Shown here: piece by piece, positions 27,201 through 39,768 of the stretch
Numbering within the stretch: the first letter of the stretch is position 1
How the letters are laid out: the number at the start of each line of letters is the position of its first letter
Made by a program: the position numbers and the translations under genes
Notes under the pieces: model-generated
Databases searched by the model: none
Seen by the model: the letters and a program-made list of their open reading frames with translations, nothing else
Told to the model about the DNA's origin: nothing
DNA from: Oryzias latipes
Taxonomy: Eukaryota > Chordata > Actinopteri > Beloniformes > Adrianichthyidae
Reading direction: 5' to 3'
DNA length: 64,000 bases
NCBI RefSeq assembly: GCF_002234675.1
Contig: NC_019865.2
Coordinates: 1,771,958 to 1,835,957, forward strand

Positions 27201-29532
27201 ATGTTAGGTGTCCTATTAAATATAAATCTCCCTCTTATACTCCAGTATGTAAAGGTTAAGATGTTCTTTCAGAATGTCAGTCCAGCGTTCCCTCGCTATT
27301 TCCAGTTCACCTTTCGCAGTCTTGCCATTTTGCAGATTTTCTTCGTGCAATTTTCCATGCATTTTTAATTTTTTTTATGTGCACTTTTTTCTGTGTCCTG
27401 ATTGGCTGTTAACATTGTCAATCAATCTCCTCTGTGCCGTTTCTCCTGTACAGAATGTGTTCAGTTTATACATTTTAGATCTTTGTTTTAATTCTATAAT
27501 CCTGGACACATTTTTCTACAATGATTTGAACTAAAATGTGAAAATGTTCATGTTTGAGAAAAATGTGCAAAGTGTGTAGTGAGGAGTTAACAGCCTTTAA
27601 ACCATTGTCCGGGTGAATCCTCGATTCTGATTGGCTTCATGTTGTGACGCGTCATGGAAGAGGAGGACAAACAAAAAAACAAATGTTTTACGCTTTTGCT
27701 TTTGGAGCAGCACGCTAAAACAAATTCATAAAACCAAAAGGAAAGGGAACAAAGTTTAGAACATTAAGGATTTAGTATTGAAACTGTGACTTTCCAAGTA
27801 TTCTAGAGCGTGCCCTGTCAAGGTTGACAGTAGAAATGGATTCTACTAAAACACTATTTTTTTTTTTTGACATTGATTTTGATCTGATGAAAACTTTGTT
27901 CCTTGTTTTGGGTAAAGTAAACTTTTCTGAGCTTTCAGATAAACCAAATGTGCTTCCTTTTTGACAGGAGGCAAACATTTCTTTTGCGGATTTAATGATC
28001 CTAAAATACTTTTTAATCAAAGCATTTGAACAAATTTTTTTTATTTTTAAACATGTATCTTCAAAGCTGTAAAATGTGAATATTTGAATGAAGGGAATCA
28101 AAGCTTCAACGTAAAATGTTTTCCTCCATCTGCAATCTCGACTCATTTCCTGTCCACGCGGTTGCAACGCAGCAACAAGGAGGTCCAGCAGGTTGCTCGT
28201 CTTTTCCATTGGCTTGTGTAAATTCCATGTCAAAGAAGAGAGATGACAGCAATTATCTGGCTGGTGCTCATTTGAAATGGGTCACAAGGCTATTATGAGA
28301 TCAGGATGATCAGGAGTCTGGAATCCATCAATCTGCATGGAAAAAGTCATTCACTGAAGGAAAACACCCGAGATGATTGCTGGTCTTTCCAGGGTATTTG
28401 AATCAACATTCCCTTTAATGCCTTTTCTGTAGGTTACGGAACTGTGTTAGCATAAAACATTAATTCGGACATTATATAGCTTAAAATGGGTTGGGTTCTT
28501 TTTAACAAGTGACCACAGTGTCAGTTTGTGAAATGTTGTTCTGAGAAACCAGTTTCTAAAAACACCACAACTCCGTTGCATGTCAACAACCTGCAAAACA
28601 GAAAAATTGTGGGTTTTTTTCTGGACTAAACTGAAGTTAGAGAAGATTGCATTTAACAGCTGTGAAAATCCCAGCTTTTCATAAAAAAAAAAACACAAAA
28701 TCTCGAGCTCACACAGTACTTTATCTAACTTTTGAACAAACAAGAAGCTCTCCTGTCCCTCAAGCGTGTCAGCAACAGCACTGCGAGCGCAGCTTTGCAG
28801 AACTCAGTACAATCCTCACAAAACACAACCTGTTTGACGTAAAAGGAGACAACAGCCACTCTTGGCTTAGAAACTTTTTTATACTTTGACCTAAAAACAC
28901 TCAATATTAATTCATCTTTATGTCAATCTGAAAAAAGGTTTTGTAGAAATTATGACTGAGTTCATTTATGACTTTGGACCGACAATGTCAGTCATAGGTT
29001 TTGGGGAAAAATGTGAATTAATTTATTATAATCTAATTTATTATGCTTAGAATTGACTTACTAATTGGATGTGAAATGCCCTGTCTCCTCCTGAAGTTTG
29101 ACTCTTTTTAACACATACATAACAGTTATATATAAATAAATAGATCACTGCACTGCCACAGCCGAGGTTTATAGAATTATTTTTTCAATTAAGAAATGCC
29201 AGTCCTGATAACTAGAGAGAAATAATCTAATAATCTGACCTTGAGTTTGTTGCAAGAGTCAAAAGATTGACTGACATTTGGGAAAAAGCTGCCTGCTGTT
29301 AAAAAAAAAAGCCATGGAGGAGAAATCAATCACTGGTGAGAAATGATTGCTGGTATGGTGTGAAATTTGAAATGTCTCTTTCTGCGGTTTGCTCTCTCTC
29401 TGCCAGGTGAAGGAGGACTGGAAGTACGTCGCCATGGTCATTGACCGGATCTTCCTCTGGATGTTTGTGCTGGTGTGCATTCTGGGATCAGTGGGACTCT
29501 TCCTTCCTCCTTGGTTGGCTGGAATGATCTAG
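18268..29532 (+). CDS. chrna4: neuronal nicotinic acetylcholine receptor subunit alpha-4
   Basis: A ligand-gated cation channel subunit of the neuronal plasma membrane; alpha-4 normally assembles with beta-2. Coding exons: 18268-18319, 20867-21018, 21794-21838, 21926-22035, 25410-26817 and 29407-29532. All have GT-AG borders and consistent phase, giving 630 aa. Exon 1 encodes a short hydrophobic signal peptide. The ligand-binding domain follows, with the Cys-loop (C153 and C167, 13 residues apart) and the vicinal CC at 217-218 (in YECCAEIY) that marks alpha subunits. M1 is about 235-258, GEK precedes M2 (267-287), M3 is about 293-320, then a long Ser/Pro-rich cytoplasmic loop of about 270 residues and M4 in exon 6. 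The C-terminus [11 protein letters not shown] fits alpha-4 better than alpha-2 from memory. The six-exon layout with a 45-nt exon 3 is typical. I cannot tell which teleost duplicate (4a or 4b) it is. Exon 1 is the least certain part. Confidence 0.95.
19575..19644. repeat. (TTCAA)n pentanucleotide array
   Basis: About 14 perfect tandem copies of a five-base unit (attca/ttcaa phase). It runs directly into a dispersed repeat, suggesting expansion of that repeat's own attcaattt end. Confidence 0.97.
19640..19920. repeat. teleost interspersed repeat with attttatttgtatagccc terminus
   Basis: It begins aattttatttgtatagccca, then acagtcgtctcgatgggctt. The same beginning, diverged, recurs at 62173-62240. 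This opening is a familiar dispersed repeat of fish genomes. The right boundary is approximate. Confidence 0.6.
20475..20820 (+). repeat. tRNA-like SINE copy, degenerate
   Basis: The head gcacggtggaacagtggtta and a box B-like ggttcaaatcc (20529-20539) resemble internal pol III promoter boxes. The body has taaattgcacctagatgtg, a GT-rich stretch (20680-20710), gcaacagactggtgaacc and a tail of (atgg)n at 20805-20820. This order matches a very common teleost repeat from memory. It ends about 46 bp before chrna4 exon 2. Confidence 0.7.
22479..23421. mobile_element. hAT-like non-autonomous transposon
   Basis: The left terminus is caggggtgggcaaac (22479-22493) and the right terminus gtttgccccccctg (23408-23421), which are inverted repeats of each other. 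Flanking octamers ccttagtc (22471-22478) and ccgtagtc (23422-23429) match at 7 of 8 positions, as expected for the 8-bp hAT target duplication. There is no transposase frame. The interior from about 22780 to 23190 (ggcaggcaaacagagtcaa, tcaggaaacagaagc and similar) recalls teleost LTR-retrotransposon sequence and may be a nested insertion, at lower confidence. Confidence 0.8.
23747..23958 (+). mobile_element. TTAA MITE family A, copy 2
   Basis: A 212-bp copy from cccttgtgctatctta to the diverged end gcatagctcaatgg. It carries the longest internal poly-C of the family, 21 C at 23768-23788. It lies in chrna4 intron 4. The terminal TTAA is eroded (atat on the left, ttac on the right). Confidence 0.88.
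26818..29406. other. chrna4 intron 5
   Basis: A 2.6-kb intron. It contains a small TTAA-flanked inverted-repeat element (27057-27176). The remainder is AT-rich with no exon recognised. Confidence 0.7.
27057..27176. mobile_element. short TTAA-flanked MITE, family C
   Basis: The left end ccccttcagacccg and right end cgggtcttaagggg are near-perfect inverted repeats enclosing about 90 bp. The left flank is ttaa (27053-27056), the right flank ctaa. The termini start with CCCC but differ from family A. A related left end, ttaaccccttcatgccg, occurs at about 51084-51100. Confidence 0.65.
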
Positions 29533-30398
29533 ACACTCTGGAACATGAACTCTGACAAAAGGACCTTTATTTTGTTTAAAAAAGTTCCATTATTGTTGTG
29601 TTTCTGTTTTTTTAAAGATACTAAAGTGTTTTGTTGTTTACTCAAACTCATGTTAGCAAAAGGTTAGCTGTGGAGAAGCAACATGACAAATCAATCTGAA
29701 ATTCTGCGGTTGTATAAATTCTTTATTAGGGCAAAAGGCCAACAAAGAAAACATCTCGTCCTGCCAATCCACTTTCACCTGCAAGACTATTAAAAAAAAA
29801 AAGAAATGACCAACAGAAAAGTATAAAAAATGCTGCAGATAAAGATTCAAAGCAGTTTGGATCCACTCTCTACATTCCAGCACTGCAGCAAAGATAACAA
29901 CGAAATGCTTTCACCAAATATTAATAAGCTTATGTTCATTAAATATTCATATTTCCATTGAATGTGTCAGAGTTTGCTGCTGGGAGAGATTTCTGTTTAG
30001 TTTAATGATCTCAAGTAAGCGCACGCACAGATCCTTATGGTTCTAAACTACAAACCAACCCTTCGTTCTTAGTTACTAAAACGTTATTTTTTGTTCATTT
30101 GTTGTTTCTTCTCTATTTTTTTTACTTTTTTTTTAATGTTGAGCTTTAACACTGTCATGAAAACCTGTCTGGACGCCTCCAAAACAGTTTTTTTTGGCCC
30201 AAATTCCAGAGAGAAAGTTTGAAAGAGAAGCCGTGACCAAAGCCGCTCCGAGAGAAAAGAGTTTAAGATCAACCACAACAATAACGGACGTTTTTTTCAT
30301 TACCACGCAAAAAAATCATCCTAGTTCTAAACTTTTACGTTTATTTATTTATTCTTTTATTTTTTTTAGTCCCACCTTGATCATCTTTTGATCTATGA
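29533..30398. other. chrna4 3' flank
   Basis: Presumed 3' UTR and flank. I see no clear canonical poly(A) signal in the first few hundred bases, so the transcript end is undetermined. Confidence 0.4.
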
Positions 30399-30612
30399 TC
30401 AAAGCGTTCCCAGTGGTCTTTTGATAATGATTATGTCTTTATTAGGCAGAATCTTTTTCAAACTGCATCTTTTTGTCTGCTCCTGATTCCCAGTTATTTG
30501 GATAAAGAAAAACTCAGAATGAGACTAATCTTCCTCATACATGTCTTCCATCATGAGAAAAATGTTGCACTACACCAAAAGCACCATTTTCATCACAGTA
30601 GGTCTTTAAAAA
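30399..30612 (+). repeat. dispersed repeat family B, copy 2 (internally deleted)
   Basis: It has the family's left block aaagcgttcccagtggtctt and then jumps to the right block tctttttcaaactgcatctt, followed by ctgctcctgatt, tccatcatgagaaaaatg and accattttcatcacag. The GC-richer middle (tagtttctgc to gagagctctctg) is absent. Confidence 0.72.
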
Positions 30613-31191
30613 ACCTGCCATCAACTTTAGGCTAAAAGCGATCAGAACTTCCTTGAAATGAAGTCATATTCCCTGAGAACAGCGTGACCTGTAACCGAAT
30701 AACTGCTGAAAGGAAATCCAGCGCAGGAACAGTGCTTGCGTTTGCAACTCTGCGCCTCACATTGTTATTGTAGGTGTCTGACAGCCGTATGGGGGAGAGC
30801 TCTGCTGAAGATTTGCTGAGGGGAAAGGTTTGACTAGAAATCATGTGGGAGGTGGGGAGCTGCAGGATGACAACACAGTCTCAGTGAGTGAGAGCTCAAG
30901 CCAAACCCGGAGAGAAAAGCTGCTAAACATTCAGCAAACCTGAAGAGGAGAACGTTCAAGGAGGAGTCTGATGCACAATTAGTGGAGGGAAGATGCAGGC
31001 TGGAAAAAACAATCAGTCAGTGAAGTACTTAAATGAATGTCTGTCATATTACAAGTCTGGGACCTGAGAACGACATTCGGCCTGGTTATGTGAGGCGCTG
31101 AAAGCCTGTAAGCCCCTCCACAATCTGCAGAGCAAACATAGACGATACTCATCCAGGCGGCAAAAGTCATCTGATTCTGAGCCACAATTAA

Positions 31192-31396
31192 CCCTTGTGC
31201 TATCTTAGACGACCCCCCCCTTCCATTGAGGTGTTCTCCCTACCATGACAAAGGTGGATAAAGGTGGAAAGATTTCATGTAATCCATGGACACCAGTGAA
31301 GATCACAAATCATTGAAGAAAAAAGGCTCAGAGCACTGTCTAGTGGGTCTAGATGACCCAACTCCCAATGTTAAAGTGCCTAGGTTAGCACAAGGG
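31192..31396 (+). mobile_element. TTAA MITE family A, copy 3 (best preserved)
   Basis: A 205-bp element with termini cccttgtgctatcttag and ctaggttagcacaaggg, flanked by ttaa (31188-31191) on the left and ttac on the right. The internal poly-C is 8 nt. It has no coding capacity. The terminal CCC and TTAA target point to piggyBac-type transposition by inference. Confidence 0.9.
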
Positions 31397-34300
31397 TTAC
31401 AACACTGAAAGTAAAAAAATACAAAAGCACTGCAGGCATCTGACGGAAATCTACTTGGAAAAAAAAAAAACAGAAAACAACAGATTTCATCTGCTGCCAA
31501 AACTACATGTGTGTAACGTCCTTTTCAAAACACGGCAGTACCAACCATTGGTACTTCCATGATCAAGTAGGACCAATTGATAATTGCGTTTTCTGCTCGG
31601 CTGGATTAAAATGACACCAAGAGAAACGTTTGTAAGAACAAACCTGTTGAAACAAAAAGGCTGGAGCAAGATTTGCATCGCTTTGACTTTGCTCATCAAG
31701 TTTCATCCCACTGTAGGTAGCAGACAAGCACTACTAAACTGTAAAAAAAAAAACTTAAGAAGAAGAATCCTACCCACCTGGGAAACACGTCTTCACACCA
31801 GTGGAGGCAAAAAGACACCAGTGGGGCTCTTCTGCAGGGTGAGTGGAAAATGTTTCAGGAAAAAAGGCTAAACTGTTTGCTTTTGGGAAAGAACATTTGA
31901 AGTGTTTCTACACTGCAATTCAGGAATAAACGAAATGTAAATGCGATGTATAATCCGTCTGTAGAAGCCAATATCATGAAATGACAATAGAGGAAAAACC
32001 GTATTTATTAGTGAATCCTAATTAGCTGCCTTTCCTTTTATTTCTGCCGTCGTGTTTCTCTCCACAGCCGTTTCACTCGGCCGAAACTTCCAATTGGACT
32101 GAAAAACGTTCCACCTGGATGGCCTCAATTCTAACCACCACCATCAAACTATCGCGTTTCCACCAGATCAGCAGAAGACCGCCGACTGATCAATATGTAC
32201 ATTTACAGACAAGAGAAAATCCTAATTCAGGAAAATATGGAGAATAAAAGACTTTGGACGTGCAGAGATATGTGTGTTTTATGAAAATGAATGAGATCCC
32301 ATTTTGAAACCTATAAAAATGAAGGATTTTTATTAACAAATTGAAAAAATTGGGGGATTTTTTTCTTCTAATTTTCAAGTTAAATAACATTTTAAAATAC
32401 ATTTCTTGAAAATACAAAGATTATGTATTGTGTTATAATCAGAGAAGGGCAAATGCTGAGCTTCCAAAAACTCAGTTTGTTGTTCAGATGAGACTGAAAT
32501 ATAAATCTAAATGACAGGGACAAGCCTGAACGCAGGTGTGAGTGTCATCCCACACAGTTTAGGACAACAACCTGACGGTTCATGACAGGAGGGACTGGAC
32601 TTCCCCGCTGTGTCCCACAAATTAAAAACAACGCTGCTGAAAGAAGATCTGCTCTGCACAACTGCAACAGCAGATACTTGTGATTCATCACCTGACGGCG
32701 TGACGGGAAAGCAAAGCTCTGAGCCAACACAACACTCCAGTGAATTAAGGTCAAACATCTGCCTCAATTGCTCCATCCAAGGTGACAGATGTTGATGCTT
32801 GTGTGAAGGGAAGCGACCACATTAAAGCATTTCATTAATTGATACAAGTCAGCAATGAAGAAATGGAAAATCCACTTTAAATTGAATACATTACTTAGTT
32901 AAAATGACTGACTAATTCATGTTAAGGTCCAGAAATGAACATTTAAAACATAAATGCTTATTTAGTGAACATCAAAGAGTCGTTGGGCTTCTGGTAGAAC
33001 CCATCCAACACCCCCAATGCAGCCTTGACTCTTCCCTCCACCTGGTTTCACAAACATTCGCACCTTGAATTATATGAGGGAAATCAAAATGTCCCATATT
33101 TACAAGGTATATAAACAACTCCCAGCTTAAAGACCTGCAGGGATCCTGCGGGGGTCAGGGACAGGTATGGCTCTCACAGGTCATGAATGTTTCAACAGCT
33201 CAGAAACCCAGAAGTTCCCATTTATCGCATCGAAAAAAGATTTTCTGATGAGAGCTGAAACCTCTAACTACTATTTAAGCATTTAGAGAAACAGAATCTT
33301 CTAAATATCCATCGTGAAAGTAAAAAAATACAGAATTTTACTTTACGATTTACAGTCAAATGGGCAAAAACAAAGGCGCATCGTGTGATCGTACTCCCCT
33401 CTGTGAGTAAACTTCAAAATGCTGATTCCTATAAATCCTGCACATCTCACATGACTGAGCCTTCATAACTCTGCTGACAGAAAACATTTTGAATCTAACT
33501 GTACACCATGCATTATTTATGGTTCTCATTCAGCCTGCAGATGCTGCATGCTTCCTTTGCATGAGAAAAAAAACCTTCTGAATGCGCCAGACTAACAGAG
33601 TGGACACACATCCAAACCAAGGCTGTGTTTCTGCTGAAGCTCTTGCAGCAGATAGGGGGGGCCGCCTCTGGGACATCAGGATCATCCAGGGCAGATGCAA
33701 TGGCCTGAAACTCCTGGCAGAGCTCTATTAAATATGTCCCGCTGTCCGCCGATCTCCTCTAGTGAGTGCAGGAAACAGGATAGAACAAATACAGGGATCT
33801 CCAAAATTAGGATTTATTTCCTGCAGTTTAGTGATTTACGATAACTTGCTTCAACAGATTCTAAAGGCTCAGATTTCTAAAAATAAAAAAACTTGTTTGA
33901 GGCAAATTCTTGGTCCTGCGCTTACAAAGATTTGTGGACTGTTGAGACAGTTTTACCATGAAACTAAATGATTGCTTTGAGTTCAAAAAAGGCTAAATTT
34001 AGTGGCACAGATGGAAGATTTAGAAAGTCAACAGCCAAACAGATGGAAAAAGAAGATTATGGCGTCTGAAAGAGACCCAGAGAACCCACATCAACTTTAT
34101 CACTTCCTCGTGTGAGTGTCAGCATCAGATAAAGCTGAGAAGAAAGCTGAGGTTGCTACGGCGATACTCCTCAGTGACTTTCTATGAACCAACAGACTGT
34201 TGCTGTGAATTTTTGTCTGAGACCACTAAAATATGTTTGAATATTTGTGCCTGCCGGCTTTGGTAATTACACAAACTAACAAATGTTTTTAAACACCCAA

Positions 34301-35920
34301 GGTGGTTTCACGCTGTGACAGTTTTCAGGCATTTGCCGAGGATTTTCTTAAATGTCAAAAATCTCTGCAACATTTATTTAAAGTTACATAAATTCCAGAA
34401 ACTTTTCCCAAAGTGAAAAAAAATTATTTTTTCATCTGTTATTGTGGAAACTTGTCCTCTGGTTTGTTTAAACAGGAGACGTTTCTGTTTCTGCAGATGG
34501 AAATAATCAAACTAATCATTATTTATTTATTATATGATCATTTTCAGCCCTCCTTTTCTGAGTTTGGTTTCCTTTTTTGAGCTTTACATTTGTGTACCAA
34601 GTAAATCTGCTGTGTTTATGGTATATTACTATTATGTATTTTCTTTAATATTTTCTATAGGTTTAAATGCTGACAGCCTGGAATAAAACTTGATAACCTC
34701 TTATTGATCATTAGTTTGCTATGTTATCTTTGTTGGACCAAAACATTTAGTTCATTTTTCCAACCTTTATTTTAAAAAACGGATCAAAATTAATAATTGA
34801 ATTTACTGTAAACTAAAGACTACACTGTAAAAACACTTGCATTATTTCTTTAACTCAATTCGTTTATGTTGGGATTTATTTTTGTTAACTCTTCGGAGCA
34901 ATACTAAGTTTTTGGGTTTTAGTGTTTTTATTTTAATTCTTTAGTTTTTAATTTTATTTTTCCTGAGTTAAAATAACCCAGAAAAATTAAGTCGCTTTTT
35001 TCCATCGAAGGTGGTCTAAAAGTTGGTTAATGTGTGAGCATTTTACACTGTGATCAAATATGCAGCCTCTTTTGTTTTTTATGATTTAGGTTGGGATTAA
35101 AGGTGGGAAAAGTCAAAGACCAGCCGAGAAAATATAGTTTCCAAGACGGAAACCTCAATCAGAGGAAGGAACAGACAGAATAAAATGTCTTCTCTTTATC
35201 GGAAAATATACTTTTAGTGATGGTGAGTTCTGTGTCCAGAAGTTCAGATTTTGTAATGCTTCATATCTTGTTTGTTCATTTCCTTTTTTTTTTCATTGAA
35301 TCTAAATCTCAAGTTCTCAAACAGAAACCCATCAGGAAGTCTCAACCATGTTCTCAAAATGTCTGACTTTCTTTTCAGAATCTTCATAAGTTCAAGAAAC
35401 AGAACCAAAGTGATGTTTATCCCTTCAGAGAAGAAACTTAGAAACATGAAGTGACATTTCTCAGCCTCTGATTGGCTCCATCCTGCAGGTGAGCGTTCTC
35501 CTACAGCCGTCAATCAAAAGTGGGGCCTGTTTCGTCGTCCTCAGAAAAGTTCACTGGTTTAATAGTTTAAATGTTGATGTTTGATGATAAAAGCTTCCTC
35601 TGTGGTGTGATTATCAAATGTTTCAAACGAATTCGAAACATAAGACGCTGAATGCAGCAGCGTCTTTTCAAATCCCAATCGTGAGGTTCTGCTGCTGAGC
35701 TCCGTGTTTGTGTAAACCCATCCGGATCCAACTCCAAATATTCAGCCCAGCTAGTGGCCAAGGCGTAAGCTTGCTTTAAACTCCAAAGAAAAATCAATAC
35801 AGCAATCCTGCATAAGCTGTGTTGCTCTTTGGGTTTTTAAGGAAAAGGTCAAACTTCAGGCCCGTCTCTGCAAATCTGCTGCAGGTTTCACAGTTAGAGC
35901 TGATGAACGGCTGCCGTCAC
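31397..35920. other. intergenic, nothing recognised
   Basis: AT-rich sequence between chrna4 and zgpat. No exon with family similarity and no RNA gene recognised. Open frames are all under 100 codons. Confidence 0.45.
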
Positions 35921-35970
35921 GCCGAGACACGCCGAGACACGCCGAGACATGTTGAGACACGTTGAGACAC
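35921..35970. repeat. 10-bp tandem array, five units
   Basis: Five tandem units of gccgagacac; the last two and part of the third carry gttgagacac-type variants. Confidence 0.9.
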
Positions 35971-36015
35971 GTTTAATGTCTAAAATCCTCGCTAACGCTT
36001 ACTTTTACACTATGA

Positions 36016-36716
36016 TATTTACAAGGTATTTAAAAGGTGATACCAAAGTACTTTTGTTGTACCTTCTGGATATTTATGTGGTATTATTTGGTTTATGCTT
36101 ACATGATACCTACTGTGTATTAATGAAATACCTACTGGGTATTTGTGTTGTACCCTTAGGGTTTTTACACTTAGCTTACAAATTTCACATATGTTAAATG
36201 GTACTCTCTGTGCACTTGGTAAATATTAAATGGCACATACTAATATAGCTCGTAACTACCTTCTTAGAAGGGTTAGGTCAGAGGTCAATTGCCCTACCAC
36301 TGCACCAAGACTGCCCCTACTTACCCTCCTTATTCTCTTCTCATTAACAGCAAGTAACAAGAAACACAAGAAGGTGCCAAATCAGTAAAACGTGTATTGT
36401 CTTACATGTGATGATTACCATGAGACACATAGACTTGCTAAGTTGTTAGAAAGTAAATACTTGGCACTTTTTCTCTGTACTTCAAAGGTATTTTCTGTTT
36501 CTCTCTTGGTACACATGGTAAATTACATAAAACACAATAAGTTAACAAGTACTTTGTTTGTACTTAGTGTGTCCATACATGTGACAAGTACCACAAGAGA
36601 CACAGTACCTCAACACGTAAATACCCAGTCGGTGCCATGTTAAAGATGAACCAAAAGTACAGCAATAAGTACCTTTTAAGTACTCAGTAGGGACACCAAA
36701 AGTACCATGTAAATAC
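36016..36716. repeat. GTAC/GGTA-rich block with imperfect inverted ends
   Basis: About 700 bp unusually rich in ggtac, gtacc, gtactt and ggtatt motifs throughout. The left end tatttacaaggtattt and the reverse complement of the right end (tatttacatggtactt) are similar, suggesting a foldback or MITE-like element. Around 36272-36315 lies a fragment whose reverse complement (ggtgcagtggtagggcaat) resembles a tRNA-like SINE head. No coding potential was seen. The family is unknown to me. Confidence 0.5.
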
Positions 36717-36756
36717 TTTTTAAAGTTTCACTCTGATTATCTATTTATTTATTTTC

Positions 36757-37312
36757 AAAGTGTTTCTCAGTGGGTCTTTAATTACGATGATGCTGTTTTT
36801 AGCCAAAACCTGCGTCATTTTCTACGACGTAGTTTCTGCTGAGCAGCAGGGGTTCATCAGAAAATCTCCTTTAGGTTGTGGGCGGGACCTTTGGCATAGA
36901 GTAACTCCATCTCGTCCCGTTGCTGAGAGCTCTCTGTTTACATCCTGTCCTGCTAACTTACAGGCCCTCAAACCCCATTAAACGTTAGCGGTGCAACAAA
37001 AATGGCGAGCAATTTTGGAGCTATCCAGCCGTAAAGTTTGGGAAAACAAGGACGGACATGGATCTGTTTGATGCATCAGAATGGAGCAGAGCAGAGAGCT
37101 TCTGGCCCCGCCCAGTGTATTTTTTACATCACACATACAATCTTTTTCAAACAACCTGTGTGTCATCTGCTCCTGATTATCAACAATTTGAATAAAAAAT
37201 ACTTCAGAAATGCAATTTTAAGACTAGTTCTTTTTTCTATGTGTCCTCCATCATCAGAAAAATGCACAAGAACATGTTAAAAACACAATTTTCATCAGAT
37301 TCGGTCCTAAAA
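36757..37312 (+). repeat. dispersed repeat family B, copy 3 (longest)
   Basis: About 556 bp with all the blocks of the family: gatgatgctgtttttagcc, ctacgacgtagtttctgc, gttgtgggcgggacc, gagagctctctgtttacatc, ttctggccccgcccag, tctttttcaaac, catctgctcctgatt, cctccatcatcagaaaaatg and attttcatcagattcgg. It is the best reference copy in the window. Confidence 0.75.
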
Positions 37313-38334
37313 TATCCTGTAAGTACCGCTCTGTCAAAGAAAGCTGAGGTTTCTCATTTCCAGCTTCCCCTCCACTTGAGTTTCCTCCTTCTCCGCCATC
37401 AGACGTCACTCGTTTCACAAGCCTTCAGTCTCAAGGACGCATTAATATGAAGATGTTTTTGTTTATGGTATGAGTAATGACATAAAGGAAACACAGGAAC
37501 TGCATGCTTCTGACTTCATCAGCGACCTTGTAAGTAGATTTCATTGATTTTCTGTCGTCTTTGCTAAACAAGCTATGAAGAAATGCTGCCAAAATATTTA
37601 AAAAAAAACACTTTTCAATTTGACAGAATAATGTTTTGTCTGTTGTGAACTCAACTTAACAGTGGTACACTTATTTTTTGCCAAAGTGTTCTTGTCTTTT
37701 ACTTATATTAAAGATAAAAAGATCTGAGTTTAATACAAAATTCTGAACCAAATTCCCATTTTTTCCCAAATTGCGTTTCATTTTTTCAGCCACATTTCTA
37801 AAACTGTGTTCTTTCTGGTTTCAGGGTCATCATTTTTTTCAATCACAAAACACATTTACAAAACAAAATCAATTCAAGTTAATTCAAACTTTCTTTTTCT
37901 GCCATAAATATGTGAGTTTTGTGTTCAGCAGTTGGACCTCCATCAGCCGACATCGCCTTCCTCCCTCCCTCGGCTGACCCTCCGTTAAAAAAATGCGTTT
38001 ACATTTCTGAGTTAACATCTACGGAAACGCTGGGTCAGGTCACCCGGCAGGGATCCAGGTCAAACGTGCTCGCCGCTCTTCAGGTCAAATCTTTAGCAGG
38101 TTCTAAAGAAGCGATGGTGGAAGCTGTGCAGTCAGACTGCAGCCCCCAGCATGTGGCCTGCCTCGGCCCGCCTCGGCCTGCCTGTAAGAGCGATTCGGTT
38201 CACCGTTTTCTGAACCAGGACACTTTAATTCAGCCAACCGTTTGTTTCAGTTCTTTTTCGTTGGGGCCTGAAGCCGTCCTGGACAGAAGGGTCAGATTGT
38301 TTTCATTGCTTGTCGTTCACATCTTCCCCTTTAT

Positions 38335-38541
38335 CCCTCGGTCCATCCTAGGCACTTTAACGTTGGGAGTGGGGTCATCTAGACCCACTAGACAGTGCTC
38401 TGAACCTTTTTTCTTCAATGATTTGTGATCTTCACTGGTGTCCATGGATTACATGAAATCTTTCCACCTTTATTCACCTTTGTCATGGTAGGGGGAACAC
38501 GTCAATGTAAGGGGGGGGGGTCATCTAAGATAGCACAAGGG
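38335..38541 (-). mobile_element. TTAA MITE family A, copy 4
   Basis: A 207-bp copy in the reverse orientation. The left terminus is diverged (ccctcggtccatcctagg). The right terminus gatagcacaaggg is intact, with a run of about 9-10 G (poly-C on the other strand) beside it. The frame at 37919-38428 reads into this copy and is not a gene. Confidence 0.87.
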
Positions 38542-39768
38542 TAAAAGGGAAATAGATTACAGATTGAAAACTTTGCGTCGTTGAATTAGGGGAGGAAATA
38601 AAATGTGAATTCTCAGACTAATGTGGAACCAGGAAGAAAACCTGTAAAAACGCTACAGCATTTTTGCATTGTTGGAGAATAACTCAAGAAATAACCTCGA
38701 GTAAAACATCTGTGGCCTCTAAAACAATTTGACCCCAAATGTCTCAGTTTAATCACATAACCCAGGCTGTGCTATGTGCCAACCAGTACCCTATAGGTCA
38801 CTCTGGATCCATGCATTAGACAGGCGTTTGCAGGAACGCGTAGCTCCTGCTGAGTCTGCACACAGCGGCCGACTCTGGATGGAGAGCGGCACCTTCAGCC
38901 CTCACTTCTATATATGGAGCACGACTCCTCGCCCTCAAGGGATCCCATTAAAGCGACTCACGCTGAGCATTTTGCCATATTTTCCCAGCAATCAGCAGAT
39001 TCCAGGTGATCCCTGCAGTCACCGGCAGCACAGCAGACAGGTGGCGAGCGGCAACTTCAGGGCAACGCGCTTGTGGCACCTTCTCTCACGGGACCCGTCC
39101 TCACACTTCACGGGCTGCATCTCAGCCGTGGCCTCTGGGGACAGCGGGGTTGCTGATGGTCATTAGCCTCTGCTGCTGTCACTCACAGACTCGGCAAACT
39201 TCAGCAAACTTGGGCTCAGCTGCAGAGCGGCAGCCTTTTCAGGTTTTTACAATCTACTCTACATCGAGACTTCAGCATTTTTTTCTGAAGTCTGTGGGAC
39301 CGCCGGGTAGTTGGAGCGTGGACAGACGTGAGGGCAGACAAGCTGCTCCCCCCGTGGATTATTAAGCTGAGAGGTTAAGGTTGTAACTCCAAAGATGCGG
39401 CGCTTGAGCTGTGTGAAGCATTGAAGTAACAATGTACTTTGAAAATCAGTTGGAACATCGGGGCAAACCTCTCCAGACTCATAGGAAAGTCTAACGCATT
39501 AAAAATGAAACTTCTTTTGTTTGGAAATCCTGGAGTTTACTGGTGTGCAGATAAACAAAATGAAACCCAGCATTCAAAGACAGAGCAAAGGTTTATGACA
39601 AAAACCAACATCTCATTTGGATTGACTATTAATCCTGCAGTAAAATAAAATATAAAAACAAGCAAATCAAACCAGCAGGAAGTGAACCACACTGTCCAGG
39701 GTTAGGGTTAAAAAATCTTCCAAAAACTGAAAAGAAAGTAGAGGCCGCCGTCTTTCATGAAAGCGGGC
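38542..39768. other. intergenic, 3' flank of zgpat
   Basis: No gene recognised. Two overlapping plus-strand frames (38774-39166 and 39006-39365) have no recognised domain and weak coding character. Part of this interval should be zgpat 3' UTR (minus strand). Confidence 0.4.

Noticed and set aside
35921-35970. Possible CRISPR-like array
   Set aside because: The units are directly tandem without spacers; it is a simple 10-bp tandem repeat in a vertebrate genome.
37919-38428. 169-codon plus-strand frame
   Set aside because: Its C-terminal third is translated MITE family A sequence; the same tail peptide appears from other copies.
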